Assembly (NCBI RefSeq): GCF_024505145.1 | Contig: NZ_JANIAA010000014.1 | Coordinates: 1-64,000, forward strand | Direction: 5' to 3' | Length of the DNA stretch: 64,000 bases | DNA from: Streptomyces rugosispiralis | GTDB taxonomy: Bacteria; Actinomycetota; Actinomycetes; Streptomycetales; Streptomycetaceae | Shown here: one piece after another, positions 44,930 to 55,388 of the stretch | How positions within the stretch are numbered: the stretch's first letter is position 1 | Layout: each line of letters begins with the position of its first letter | Position numbers and translations under genes: made by a program | The notes under the pieces: generated by a model | The model's database searches: none | Seen by the model: only the letters and a program-made list of their open reading frames with translations | What the model was told of the DNA's origin: nothing

Positions 44930-46132
44930 GTGAATGTGCTGGACATCCTGCTGCTGCTCGCCGCCGTGTGGTTCGCGATCGTCGGCTACCGCCAGGGTTT
45001 CGTCGTCGGCGTGCTGTCGGTGACGGGGTTCATCGGAGGTGGGTTGATCGCGATCTATCTGCTGCCTCTCATATGGGACAGCACCACCGACGACAAGGCA
45101 TCCCCGGGCACGGTCGGTGCCGTGGTGGCGATCGTCCTCGTGATCGTGTGTGCCTCGGTCGGCCAGGCGGCCACCACCCACCTGGGGAACAAGCTGCGGC
45201 GGTACATCACCTGGTCACCGGCGCGTGCCCTGGACGCGACCGGCGGCGCGCTGGTGAACGTCCTGGCGATGCTGCTGGTGGCCTGGCTGATCGGCTCCCT
45301 GGTGGCCCAGACCTCGCTCCCCACCCTGGGCAGGGAGGTCCGCGACTCCAAGGTGCTGCTCGGGGTGTCCCGCGTCGTTCCGGAGGAGGCGAACACCTGG
45401 TTCACCGACTTCTCGTCCGTGCTCGCGCAGAACGGCTTTCCGCAGGTCTTCTCGCCCTTCGCCAACGAGCCGATCACCTCGGTGCCGCAGCCCGATCCCG
45501 CGCTCGCCCAGTCGCCGGTGGCCACGCGGGCGCAGGAGAGCATCGTCAAGGTCGTCGGCACGGCCCCCAGCTGCGGCAAGGTCCTCGAGGGCAGCGGCTT
45601 CGTCTTCGCCCCGAACCGGGTCATGACCAACGCCCACGTCGTCGGTGGCGTCAGCGACCCGACGGTGCAGATAGGCGGCGAGGGCCGGCTCTACGACGCC
45701 AAGGTCGTGCTCTACGACTGGAAGCGCGATATCGCGGTCCTCGATGTGCCCTCGCTGCAGGCCCCGGCGCTGCAGTTCGCGCAGGACGACGCGCGCACCG
45801 GTGATGGCGCGATCGTCGCCGGCTTCCCGGAGAACGGCGCCTTCGATGTGCGCGCGGCCCGCGTCCGCGGCCGTATCGAGGCCAATGGCCCCGACATCTA
45901 CCGCCGCTCCACCGTGCATCGCGATGTGTACTCGCTGTACGCGACGGTGCGGCAGGGCAACTCCGGCGGTCCGCTGCTCACCCCGCAGGGGCGGGTGTAC
46001 GGCGTGGTGTTCGCCAAGTCCCTCGACGACGCCAACACCGGATACGCGCTGACGGCGGACGAGGTGAGCGAGGACATCCAGAAGGGGCGCACGGCCGACC
46101 AGCCCGTGGACAGCCAGGGGTGTGCCCTCTAG
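44930..46132 (+). CDS. MarP-type membrane serine protease
   Basis: 400 residues. Four CvpA-like membrane helices (about 3-20, 25-47, 60-80, 105-126) and a periplasmic trypsin-like domain with His236 (NAHVV), Asp267 (KRDIAVL) and Ser345 (GNSGGP). Two Cys (215 and 398) can form the disulfide that controls MarP activity in mycobacteria. MarP preserves pH homeostasis in acid through cleavage of a peptidoglycan hydrolase. GTG start at 44930. Last gene of an nth-Nudix-marP operon. Confidence 0.95.
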   Translation: MNVLDILLLLAAVWFAIVGYRQGFVVGVLSVTGFIGGGLIAIYLLPLIWDSTTDDKASPGTVGAVVAIVLVIVCASVGQAATTHLGNKLRRYITWSPARALDATGGALVNVLAMLLVAWLIGSLVAQTSLPTLGREVRDSKVLLGVSRVVPEEANTWFTDFSSVLAQNGFPQVFSPFANEPITSVPQPDPALAQSPVATRAQESIVKVVGTAPSCGKVLEGSGFVFAPNRVMTNAHVVGGVSDPTVQIGGEGRLYDAKVVLYDWKRDIAVLDVPSLQAPALQFAQDDARTGDGAIVAGFPENGAFDVRAARVRGRIEANGPDIYRRSTVHRDVYSLYATVRQGNSGGPLLTPQGRVYGVVFAKSLDDANTGYALTADEVSEDIQKGRTADQPVDSQGCAL

Positions 46133-46521
46133 TTTCCGGTGTCGCCGTGGGCCCGGGCCGCGCCCGGGATACAGCTAGCGGCTGCGTGGATGGCGCAGTC
46201 GCGCCGAGACCCACCGGGCCCGGCGGCGGATGATGCGGGGAATCCCGATGTTCGGGTCATGGCCTTGGGTAGGCCCGGAGCCGCCCCGCTCGGAAACACT
46301 CAGCGCGGCATTGGCAGTAGCGGCGGCCTCGGGGCCGCGGCTGTTTGGTGCGTCACGGTAGTCGTGCGTCCAGCCCATACCTCGGTGTGTGCCCCTGACC
46401 CAAGGTCCGTAATCGCCGCTGGCTGCGGCAATTGGCCTATGCTCCAGGCAATTGGCTGTTCGAAAAACAGATGTTCGCCCGAGTGCGGGAACGTGGTCGG
46501 AATGCGTACGTCCGATGACGC
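46133..46521. other. 389-bp gap after marP
   Basis: No gene with a recognised family. The only frame worth noting is the minus-strand 67-codon frame (46175-46378). The distal half contains two repeats of GGCAATTGGC (46430 and 46449 regions), which resemble a short inverted or direct repeat and may belong to a terminator or operator. Confidence 0.5.
46175..46378 (-). CDS. possible small basic protein
   Basis: 67 residues: starts MGWTHDYRDAPNSRG and ends with a basic segment RRRARWVSARLRHPRSR. An ATG follows CCGAGGT. I do not recognise it; it is a candidate only because the start, the amphipathic basic end and the lack of alternative coding sense fit a small gene. Confidence 0.3.
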   Translation of the reverse strand: MGWTHDYRDAPNSRGPEAAATANAALSVSERGGSGPTQGHDPNIGIPRIIRRRARWVSARLRHPRSR

Positions 46522-47448
46522 TCAGCGGTCGGGTTCGGGGTCCTTCAGCCAGTTGATCAGCTCGGTGGTGAAGGCCTGGGGGTCCTCCTCGTGCGGGAAG
46601 TGGCCCAGCCCGTCGAAGAGCCGCCAGCGGTAGGGGGCCTCGACATACTCACCGGAGCCCGCCGCGCTGCGGGTGCGCATCACCGGGTCGAGTGACCCGT
46701 GCAGATGCAGGGTCGGTACCCGTACCGGCCGCTTCATCCGCCGGTTGAACTGGAAACCGTCCGGCCGCGCCAGCGACCGCACCATCCAGCGGTACGGCTC
46801 GATCGAGCAGTGCGCGGTCGAGGGGATGCACATCGCCCGCCGGTAGACCTCCAACGTCTCGTCCTCGGGCAGCCGCGGTCCGGACCAGTCCCGGATCAGC
46901 CGCCCCACGGCCGCCGCGTCGTCCGCGACCAGCTGGCGCTCGGGCAGCCAGGGCCGCTGGAAGCCCCAGATATGGGAGCCGGCGGCGCTCTGCTTGACGT
47001 CCGCGACCATCGCCGAGCGCCAGCGGCGGGGATGCGGCATCGAGGCCACCGCGAGCCGCCGCACCAGCTTCGGCCGCATCACGGCGGCCGTCCACGCCAG
47101 GTATCCGCCCAGGTCATGGCCGACGAGCGCGGCGTCCGGCTCACCCAGCGAGCGGATCACACCGGTGATGTCGAGGGCGAGGTTGGCCGGGTCGTAGCCC
47201 CGCGGCGTACGGTCGCTGCCGCCCACCCCGCGCAGATCCATCGCGACCGCGCGGTAGCCGGCGTCGGCGAGCGCGGGCAGTTGGTGCCGCCAGGTCCACC
47301 AGAACTGCGGAAAGCCGTGCAGCAGCAGCACCAGCGGGCCGTCACCCAGCTCGGCGATGTGGAAACGCGCGCCGTTGGCCGCGACATCCCGGTGGGTCCA
47401 GGGGCCGTCGAGCCGTACGACCGACGCGGAGGTATCAGGGACGGTCAT
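46522..47448 (-). CDS. alpha/beta hydrolase, epoxide-hydrolase-like (EphE position)
   Basis: 308 residues from ATG 47448. Oxyanion motif HGFPQFWWTWRHQ, nucleophile Asp in VGHDLGGYLAW, charge-relay Asp in HGSLDPVM and His in GLGHFPHEEDP. Asp nucleophile and HGFP fit epoxide hydrolases or related haloalkane dehalogenases. The mycobacterial ephE is in the same place. ATG overlaps the end of the upstream holin-like gene (ATGA at 47445). Confidence 0.93.
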   Translation of the reverse strand: MTVPDTSASVVRLDGPWTHRDVAANGARFHIAELGDGPLVLLLHGFPQFWWTWRHQLPALADAGYRAVAMDLRGVGGSDRTPRGYDPANLALDITGVIRSLGEPDAALVGHDLGGYLAWTAAVMRPKLVRRLAVASMPHPRRWRSAMVADVKQSAAGSHIWGFQRPWLPERQLVADDAAAVGRLIRDWSGPRLPEDETLEVYRRAMCIPSTAHCSIEPYRWMVRSLARPDGFQFNRRMKRPVRVPTLHLHGSLDPVMRTRSAAGSGEYVEAPYRWRLFDGLGHFPHEEDPQAFTTELINWLKDPEPDR

Positions 47449-47906
47449 GCCGACGAGCGTGTCACATCCGGCGCGGGGCGTCCGCCATTGCTCCCGGCAC
47501 GCGGATGCGGCTTGACGCTCCCCAGTACGGCGGCCGTCTCCTTGGACGAGGAAATCGACCGCTTCGGCGCCTTGACCTTCTTGAACTTCAGCAGCGCCAG
47601 CAGACCCAGGATCCCGGCGAACAGCCAGTAGATCCCGCCCACGATCAGGAAGCACCAGGCGAGGCCGAGGCCGGTCCACGAGCGCATGCCGTAGGCGAGG
47701 GCGAAACTCAGCACCGGCAGCGAGAACAGCAGCAGCACCCCGGCCACCATCCCCGCGCCGCTGCCGACCGCGGCCTTCTTGGCCCCCACCCGGAGCTCGG
47801 CCTTGGCCAGCGCGATCTCGTCGTGCATCAGCGCCGACAGCTCGGTGGTCGCCGTCGCCACCAGCTGGCCGAGGCTGCGGTTGCCGCCGTCGTCGGCTGC
47901 GCTCAT
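47445..47906 (-). CDS. actinobacterial holin-X-like/phage holin family membrane protein
   Basis: 153 residues from ATG 47906 (47912 is an alternative ATG two codons earlier). N-terminal helix, then two membrane hairpins (about 50-75, 82-103) in the holin superfamily III (DUF1469-like) layout, followed by a basic tail. Chromosomal members are not lytic; they may act in envelope stress. Cotranscribed with the hydrolase downstream. Confidence 0.88.
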   Translation of the reverse strand: MSAADDGGNRSLGQLVATATTELSALMHDEIALAKAELRVGAKKAAVGSGAGMVAGVLLLFSLPVLSFALAYGMRSWTGLGLAWCFLIVGGIYWLFAGILGLLALLKFKKVKAPKRSISSSKETAAVLGSVKPHPRAGSNGGRPAPDVTRSSA

Positions 47907-48069
47907 CGCCATCTCCCTCTGCTCTTGTGCGTCTTACGCTCGTATCCCGTGCGTCTTGCGTGTCTGCGTCCTGCCGCGCCGTCCGCGCTTGTTACGTCGT
48001 CAATGCGCGGCACGCCGTCAGTGCTTGCTACGTCTTCTGCGCATTTCTGCGGGTGTCAAGCCTCTCAGA

Positions 48070-49461
48070 TCATGCCGGACCATCGTCGCCGGAGTCGTTC
48101 GTGGCAGCCACTTCGGCAAGCCGCCGGTGCTCGGCGGCCTTTGCCTCGTGAATGGCCGCCATCCGCAGGTGGTACGCGGGACTGTCGAGCTCATAGACAT
48201 CGGGGATGCCATCCATGTCCTCGTCCCGCTCCTCCTCCTGACACAGCCGCTGGTACCTGGTGTTGCGCAGTTTGAGAAGGATTCCGGCGAACAGGGCGGC
48301 GGTCAGCGAGCCGATGAGGACCGCCGCCTTGACCTCCTCGGCGAGCGTGGGATCGCCGGGGAAGGCGAGTTCGCCGATGAGGAGGGAGACGGTGAAGCCG
48401 ATCCCGGCGAGGGTGGCCACGGCGAAGACATCGGCCCAGGCCAGGTCCTCGTTCAGCTCGGCCCTGGTGAAGCGGGCGGCACACCAGGAGCCGCCGAAGA
48501 CGCCGACGGTCTTGCCCACGACGAGTCCGAGGACGACGCCGAGGGTCTCCGGGCGGGTGAAGACATCCGCCACGGCGCCGCCGGAGAGCGGCACCCCGGC
48601 CGCGAACAGCGCGAACAGCGGCACCGCCACCCCTGCTGACAGCGGCCGCACCCGGTGCTCGACGCGCTCGGCGGGGGAGCGCTCCTCGCCCTCCCGTACG
48701 GTGCAGCGCAGCATCAGGCCCATCGCGACGCCGGCGATGGTGGCATGCACACCGCTGGCGTGCATCAGCGCCCAGATCACCACCGCGAGCGGGACGTATA
48801 TCCAGGCCGTTCGCACGCCCTTGCGGTGCAGCAGCCAGAAGAGGGCGAGCGCGGCGACGGCCAGGATCAGGGCGACGAAGTTGATGTGCTGGGTGAAGAA
48901 GGCCGCGATGATGAGGATCGCGCCGAGGTCGTCGACGACCGCGAGGGTGAGCAGGAAGGCGCGCAGCGCGGCGGGCAGCGCGGTGCCGATCACGGCGAGG
49001 ACGGCGAGCGCGAAGGCGATATCGGTGGCGGTCGGCACGGCCCAGCCCCTGAGACTGCCGCCGCCGGTCGCATCGACGGTGACGTAGACGAGTGCGGGCA
49101 CGGCCATGCCGCAGACGGCGGCGATCACGGGCAGCGCGGCGGCCTTGGGGTCGCGCAGCTCGCCCGCGACCAGTTCGCGCTTGAGCTCGATACCGGCGAC
49201 GAAGAAGAAGATCGTCAGCAGGCCGTCGGTGGCCCAGGAGGCGACCGAGAGATGCAGATGCAGCGCCTGGGGGCCGAAGGAGAAGCCCCTGATGTCGCCG
49301 TAGACGCCGCTGAGGGGAGTGTTGGCGAGGATCAGCGCCACGATGGCGGCCACCAGGAGGATCACACCGCCGACGGTCTCGGCGCGTAGCGCGTCGATGA
49401 CGAACGTCCGCTCGGGCAGCGACAGGCGTCCGAGAAACTTGCGGCTGGTGGGCGCGGCCAC
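48070..49461 (-). CDS. nhaA: Na+/H+ antiporter NhaA
   Basis: 463 residues, start GTG 49461 with GGAGG upstream. Eleven to twelve membrane helices; the key Asp pair is in TATDIAFAL and VVDDLGAILII, and a trans-membrane glycine-rich IGFTVSLLIGEL near the end. Imports protons in exchange for sodium. The C-terminal 55 residues form a soluble acidic, charged tail, DMDGIPDVYELDSPAY to AEVAATNDSGDDG, absent from E. coli NhaA. Neighbours ephE-like and acs genes are conserved in order. Confidence 0.94.
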   Translation of the reverse strand: MAAPTSRKFLGRLSLPERTFVIDALRAETVGGVILLVAAIVALILANTPLSGVYGDIRGFSFGPQALHLHLSVASWATDGLLTIFFFVAGIELKRELVAGELRDPKAAALPVIAAVCGMAVPALVYVTVDATGGGSLRGWAVPTATDIAFALAVLAVIGTALPAALRAFLLTLAVVDDLGAILIIAAFFTQHINFVALILAVAALALFWLLHRKGVRTAWIYVPLAVVIWALMHASGVHATIAGVAMGLMLRCTVREGEERSPAERVEHRVRPLSAGVAVPLFALFAAGVPLSGGAVADVFTRPETLGVVLGLVVGKTVGVFGGSWCAARFTRAELNEDLAWADVFAVATLAGIGFTVSLLIGELAFPGDPTLAEEVKAAVLIGSLTAALFAGILLKLRNTRYQRLCQEEERDEDMDGIPDVYELDSPAYHLRMAAIHEAKAAEHRRLAEVAATNDSGDDGPA

Positions 49462-49591
49462 GGGCGGGCCTCCTGGGTGGTCGAGGTGCGGATACACGTG
49501 TGGCGTATGCCGACCAGACTTCCCGGCGCTCCTGCCCATCATCTTGTCGCAATTTTTATGCGACAGCCACCTGCGGCGGCCTACCGCTGCC

Positions 49592-49737
49592 TGCGACGGC
49601 TACGGGCGGCAGGTGACCGCTGTCCGCGACGGCTACGGGCGGCAGGCGCCCGCTGCCCGCGACAGCTACGGACGGCGGGTGACCGCTGTCCGCGACGGCT
49701 ACGGGCGGCTGGCGACCGCTGTCCGCGACAGCCGATC
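49592..49737. repeat. 33-bp tandem repeats between nhaA and acs
   Basis: Four full copies and a partial fifth of a 33-mer (CGCGACGGCTACGGGCGG then CAGGTGACCGCTGTC), starting at 49592, 49625, 49658, 49691 and 49724. 33 bp is 11 codons, so an open frame reads RDGYGRQVTAV repeats. No ribosome binding site or family supports translation. Confidence 0.8.
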
Positions 49738-49766
49738 GGGGCAGTGGTCCACAGCAGCCACAGCGA

Positions 49767-49797
49767 AGGGGCGCCCCCGCCAGGCGGGAGCGCCCCT
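49767..49797 (-). terminator. hairpin terminator downstream of acs
   Basis: AGGGGCGC and GCGCCCCT flank an inner CCCGC/GCGGG stem with a one-base mismatch on each side. It is 26 bp beyond the acs stop on the minus strand. Confidence 0.75.
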
Positions 49798-49822
49798 CAT
49801 CCGTTCAGCGCGGGCGCTGTGA

Positions 49823-51784
<1,962 letters not shown>

Positions 51785-51898
51785 GACATCTCCCATTCCC
51801 AGGGTGTCCGTTGTGTCCCAGGCCATAGCTCATCAGCCAACGGCACACCCTGACAAGGGCTGTCGCCGAAAATTGGTTTAGACCTTTCGTCGTGTACG

Positions 51899-53254
51899 TC
51901 ACCGCCCCAGCTCCAGGGCGCCTTGGGTGGGGCCGCCACCCCGCTCCGCCACGCCGGAATTGCCCCTTCCAGGCCGGGTGGGGGCCGTCGTGGTGGCGAA
52001 ACAGACGGGCATCGGCACGCCACGGTCCGGGCGTACGGGCAGAAACCTCCCCGTACCCGAGTCCAGGACGTACGCCTGGGCCTCCGCCACCTGGAAATAC
52101 ATGCCGTGCAGCGCCAGCCCGCCCTCCGCCACCCGCCGTGCCACACAGCCGTGCTCCATCAGATGGTCGAGCTGCTGTCTGACATTGACCAGCGCCAGCC
52201 GCTCCACTTCGTCGGTGATGGCTCGGTTCGACAGGGCAACCTCGCCGCGCCCCAGCCGGCCGATCCGCTCCATCCGCGCCAGCGCCGGTCTCCCGTGACG
52301 CAGCCAGCGTTCCAGCGGCGTTCGGTCTCCGGTGGGGGATGCCCCGGGCTCGCCGCTGGGCGCCCCGGGCCCGTCGGAGGGCGCCCCGGGCCCGGCCGGT
52401 GTCACGCCCCCGCCGGTGGACGACTCGGATTGGGACGGTGTGCGGGTCGGTGCCGATGAGTCGAGCAGCGCCTGCATCGCACCGCATCCGGAGTGGCCGC
52501 ACACCGTGATGCTGCTGATCTTCAGCACCTCCACCGCGTACTCGATCGCCGCGCCCACTGAGTCGCAGGAGTCATCGGAGCCCGGTGGTGGCACCAGATT
52601 GCCGACATTGCGCACGGTGAACAGATCGCCGGGGCCGCTGGAGGTGATCATGCTGGTCACCAGGCGGGAATCGGCACAAGTGAGGAACAGCTGGCTGGGT
52701 CGCTGCCCCTCCTGCGCCAGCCGGGCCAGCTCATCGCGGACCAGCGGTGCCGTATGGCGCTGGAACGCGCTCACCCCGCCGAGCAGCTGACCGCCCGCGT
52801 CCCCGGTGGCCGCGATGCTCGTCCCGACGCCCGCGGCCGCCGGGACCGGACGGGTGCAGTGATGATCGCGCCAGGGCGTCCACGGCCGGCAGGCCCGGGT
52901 ACCGTCCGCCTCCGCTGCCCGCCGCGCCGCCCGTCCATCCGCCGTCGACCGCCCGGAGTCCACCGACCGCCCGGAGTCCGCTGTCCACTCGGGGTCTGAC
53001 GGCCGCCCGGGGTCCGAAGACCACTGGGGGCCCGAGGGCCGGAGGAGCACCGTGAGGAGGGTGATCGCGAGGGCTGCGGCGGCGGCCATGAGTCCGGCCC
53101 GGAGCGAGGCACCGCAGGCCGACGCGATGCCCAGCGAGACGGAGGCGATACCCAGTGAGAGAGGGGCGGCGAACCGGACGAGGACGGTCGAGGCGGAGAG
53201 ATCTCCGCGTCTGAGGCGGGAGACCCGGTGGATCCGGTCCAAGAGCTTCAACAT
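51899..53254 (-). CDS. beta-carbonic anhydrase with remnant SulP N-terminus
   Basis: 451 residues. C-terminal beta-carbonic anhydrase from about 150: Cys193-x-Asp195-x-Arg197 (TCADSR), His254 and Cys257 (GHSGCG), zinc ligands complete. N-terminus VSRLRRGDLSASTV, PLSLGIASVSLGIA and LRAGLMAAAAAL (11-61) resembles the first helix of SulP transporter/anhydrase fusions, but the other ten or so transporter helices are missing and replaced by a Ser/Pro/Arg-rich linker (72-150). A second Pro/Gly-rich insertion (265-305) splits the anhydrase. Likely a soluble or loosely anchored enzyme derived from a fusion by deletion. Confidence 0.88.
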   Translation of the reverse strand: MLKLLDRIHRVSRLRRGDLSASTVLVRFAAPLSLGIASVSLGIASACGASLRAGLMAAAAALAITLLTVLLRPSGPQWSSDPGRPSDPEWTADSGRSVDSGRSTADGRAARRAAEADGTRACRPWTPWRDHHCTRPVPAAAGVGTSIAATGDAGGQLLGGVSAFQRHTAPLVRDELARLAQEGQRPSQLFLTCADSRLVTSMITSSGPGDLFTVRNVGNLVPPPGSDDSCDSVGAAIEYAVEVLKISSITVCGHSGCGAMQALLDSSAPTRTPSQSESSTGGGVTPAGPGAPSDGPGAPSGEPGASPTGDRTPLERWLRHGRPALARMERIGRLGRGEVALSNRAITDEVERLALVNVRQQLDHLMEHGCVARRVAEGGLALHGMYFQVAEAQAYVLDSGTGRFLPVRPDRGVPMPVCFATTTAPTRPGRGNSGVAERGGGPTQGALELGR

Positions 53255-53633
53255 TCCCGTCTCCTCCGGGGCTTCGGTCGCGGATGGGGGCGCGGCCGTG
53301 GGTCACGGCGTACTGCGGTACTGACTTCCAAGCGTTGGTAAATGAATCGTAATGCCGAGTAAAGTCGCTGGGAAGTCTTTTGGGGGAGAGTGGGACGGTA
53401 TTCCATCTATGGGGTGAATAGTCATTTAAAATGCCTTATCGTCCTCTGTCTTTTCATCGTCCATGCGAGGTTTGCTCATATCCGGCCGGATCTCCTGGAG
53501 CAGGACGTGACGCGAGGGGCCGGGTGGCCGTACGAGGGCCGGAAGGGCCAGAGGGGCCGGACGGGCCAGAGGCGCCGGACGGGCCAGAGGCGCCGGGAGG
53601 GCCGGAGGAGTCAGAAGAAGCGTCACTGCACTG
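53255..53633. other. low-GC gap after carbonic anhydrase
   Basis: No gene. 53320-53460 is much lower in GC than the rest of the window (for example GTCATTTAAAATGCC at 53422), then a GC-rich GGCCAGAGGCGCCGGAC repeat (53540-53610) follows. Low GC could be a promoter for the downstream lipoprotein pseudogene or residue of transferred DNA. Confidence 0.5.
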
Positions 53634-54301
53634 ATGGCCGCGGCGGTGGCGCTCTTCGCGCCGTTCGGCTGCTCGGAAGACTCCTCCCAGACGGCGGTCC
53701 GGCTCATCGGCGACGGATCGACCTCCGACCCCGGTCCCCAGCCCCATCAGCCGAAGGCCGAGCCGCTCCAACGCGGCGAGACGCCGCCGCGGTTCGTCGC
53801 TGCCGGCGGAGAAGCGGTACCTCTACGATCCGCCCAGGCATCGGCCCGGCGCCTCGTCGATCGGCTTCAACGACGTCGAGGCATCAAGGCCACGGTGGAG
53901 CGGCTCCGCGGCGCCTGGCCGGACGGCGATGAGATCGGCGCACAGGCCGAGTCGTTCGTCGAGAACTGGAAGACCAACGCGGGTCTGGAGTACGAGAAGC
54001 CGCTCCTCTTCGACTGCGACCAGGCGCTCGAACGTATATGCGCGCCGTGGAGGACGTCATCAAGACGGTCTGCCCGCGCAAGGAGGTGCGCTGAGTCTCC
54101 TTCAAACAGCCGGCCGACTGGCTGGACGCGCAGAACTCCCGCGTCCTGGAGAAGTTGCCGGTGCTGGACGTCGGGATGCGGCCGCCGGGTGGCTGGAAGA
54201 GTTACCTGGCCGCCGAGCCGGGGCGGACGTCCGATCGCGAAACGGCGCACGAGCGGACGTCCGGGCATCACACGCGGACGGCTAAGCGGGAGCGGGAGTA
54301 G
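53634..54301 (+). pseudogene. frameshifted lipoprotein-like gene
   Basis: A signal-peptide-like start MAAAVALFAPFGCSEDSS (lipobox-like, Cys13) opens the region. Coding sense then moves: AEKRYLYDPPRHRPGASSIGF in a second frame (53806 on), GIKATVERLRGAWPDGDE and ENWKTNAGLEYEKPLLFDCD back in the first (53881-54040), AVEDVIKTVCPRKEVR in a third (from 54044) ended by TGA at 54092, and SFKQPADWLDAQNSRVLEK to the stop TAG at 54299. Three frame changes and a nonsense codon. I do not recognise the family. It overlaps the end of the next minus-strand gene by 20 bp. Confidence 0.7.
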
Positions 54302-55286
54302 CCGCCGAACTCTCCCCCGGCGCGAACTCCCGCAGCCCGAAGGCGGGGTCTACCTGGGCGGCCAGATCGGCACCCGTTTTCGCGTTCCCCCAGCTCTGTG
54401 CGTTCTTCAGATGGAAGTGCACCATCTGTCGGGTGTACCGCTGCCAGTCGCGCCGCTCGTACGAGGCGTCCACCGCGTTCTGCAGGGTCCGCAGGGCGTC
54501 GCGGTTCGTCTCCTCCAACTCCTCGAACCGGGGCGCACGGCCCTTCTCCATCGCCCGGACCCAGTCGGAGTGGCCGAACGTGACCAGCAGGTCATCGCCC
54601 ACCTCCGCGCGGAGGAAGTCCAGGTCGTCCGGGCCCTGCACCTTGTTGCCGACCACCCGGAGCGCCACATCGAAGTCGCGGGCGTACTCCTTGTACTGGC
54701 GGTAGACGGAGACGCCCTTGCGCGTCGGCTCGGCCACCAGGAACGTCATGTCGAAGCGGGTGAAGAGGCCGGAGGCGAAGGAGTCGCTGCCCGCCGTCAT
54801 ATCGACGACGATGAACTCGCCGCGTCCGTCGACCAGATGGTTCAGGCAGAGCTCGATCGCGCCGACCTTGGAGTGGTAGCAGGCGACACCGAGGTCGGAT
54901 TCGGTGAAGGGACCGGTCGCCATCAGCCGCGCCGACCCGTTGCCGAGCGGCAGGGTGCGGGCGCATGCCTGGTAGACGGGGTTGTCCTCACCGATTCGCA
55001 GCAGCCGCGAGCCCTCACCCGGCGGGGTGGTCTTGATCATGGTCTCGGCGGAGGCGATCCGGGGGTTCGTACCGCGCAAGTAGTCCTTGATCAGCGGGAG
55101 ATGGGCGCCCATGGCGGGCAGTGCGGCGGCCTCCGCCTCGTCGAGTCCGAGCGCCACACCCAGATGCTGATTGATATCGGCGTCGACGGCGACGACGGGG
55201 GCGTGGGTGGCGGCGAGATGGCGGATGAACAGCGACGACAGCGTGGTCTTGCCGCTTCCACCCTTGCCTACGAAAGCGATCTTCAT
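54282..55286 (-). CDS. CooC/ParA-like ATPase
   Basis: 334 residues from ATG 55286 (an ATG two codons earlier at 55292 is possible). Deviant Walker A GKGGSGKTT (7-15), then VVAVDADINQHLG and FIVVDMTAGSDSFASG as switch motifs, and NKVQGPDDLDFL as nucleotide-base loop. Fits the CooC/NifH-like MinD family that inserts metals or controls cofactor assembly. Divergent from the Fic-like gene by 102 bp. In Streptomyces this gene precedes the Tad/Flp region. Partner protein unknown. Confidence 0.9.
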   Translation of the reverse strand: MKIAFVGKGGSGKTTLSSLFIRHLAATHAPVVAVDADINQHLGVALGLDEAEAAALPAMGAHLPLIKDYLRGTNPRIASAETMIKTTPPGEGSRLLRIGEDNPVYQACARTLPLGNGSARLMATGPFTESDLGVACYHSKVGAIELCLNHLVDGRGEFIVVDMTAGSDSFASGLFTRFDMTFLVAEPTRKGVSVYRQYKEYARDFDVALRVVGNKVQGPDDLDFLRAEVGDDLLVTFGHSDWVRAMEKGRAPRFEELEETNRDALRTLQNAVDASYERRDWQRYTRQMVHFHLKNAQSWGNAKTGADLAAQVDPAFGLREFAPGESSAATPAPA

Positions 55287-55388
55287 GTTCACCTAGCGTA
55301 GGTGAGTGATCCCGGATCATGAGGGATTTACGTGAAGAACACCACTCCAACGAGGGGTGCCCGGTGCGAGGTGCGTAGTGTCGTACTC

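Noticed and set aside
49562..49822. CRISPR-like array because of regular repeats
   Set aside because: Repeats are contiguous 33-mers without spacers, and no cas genes are near.
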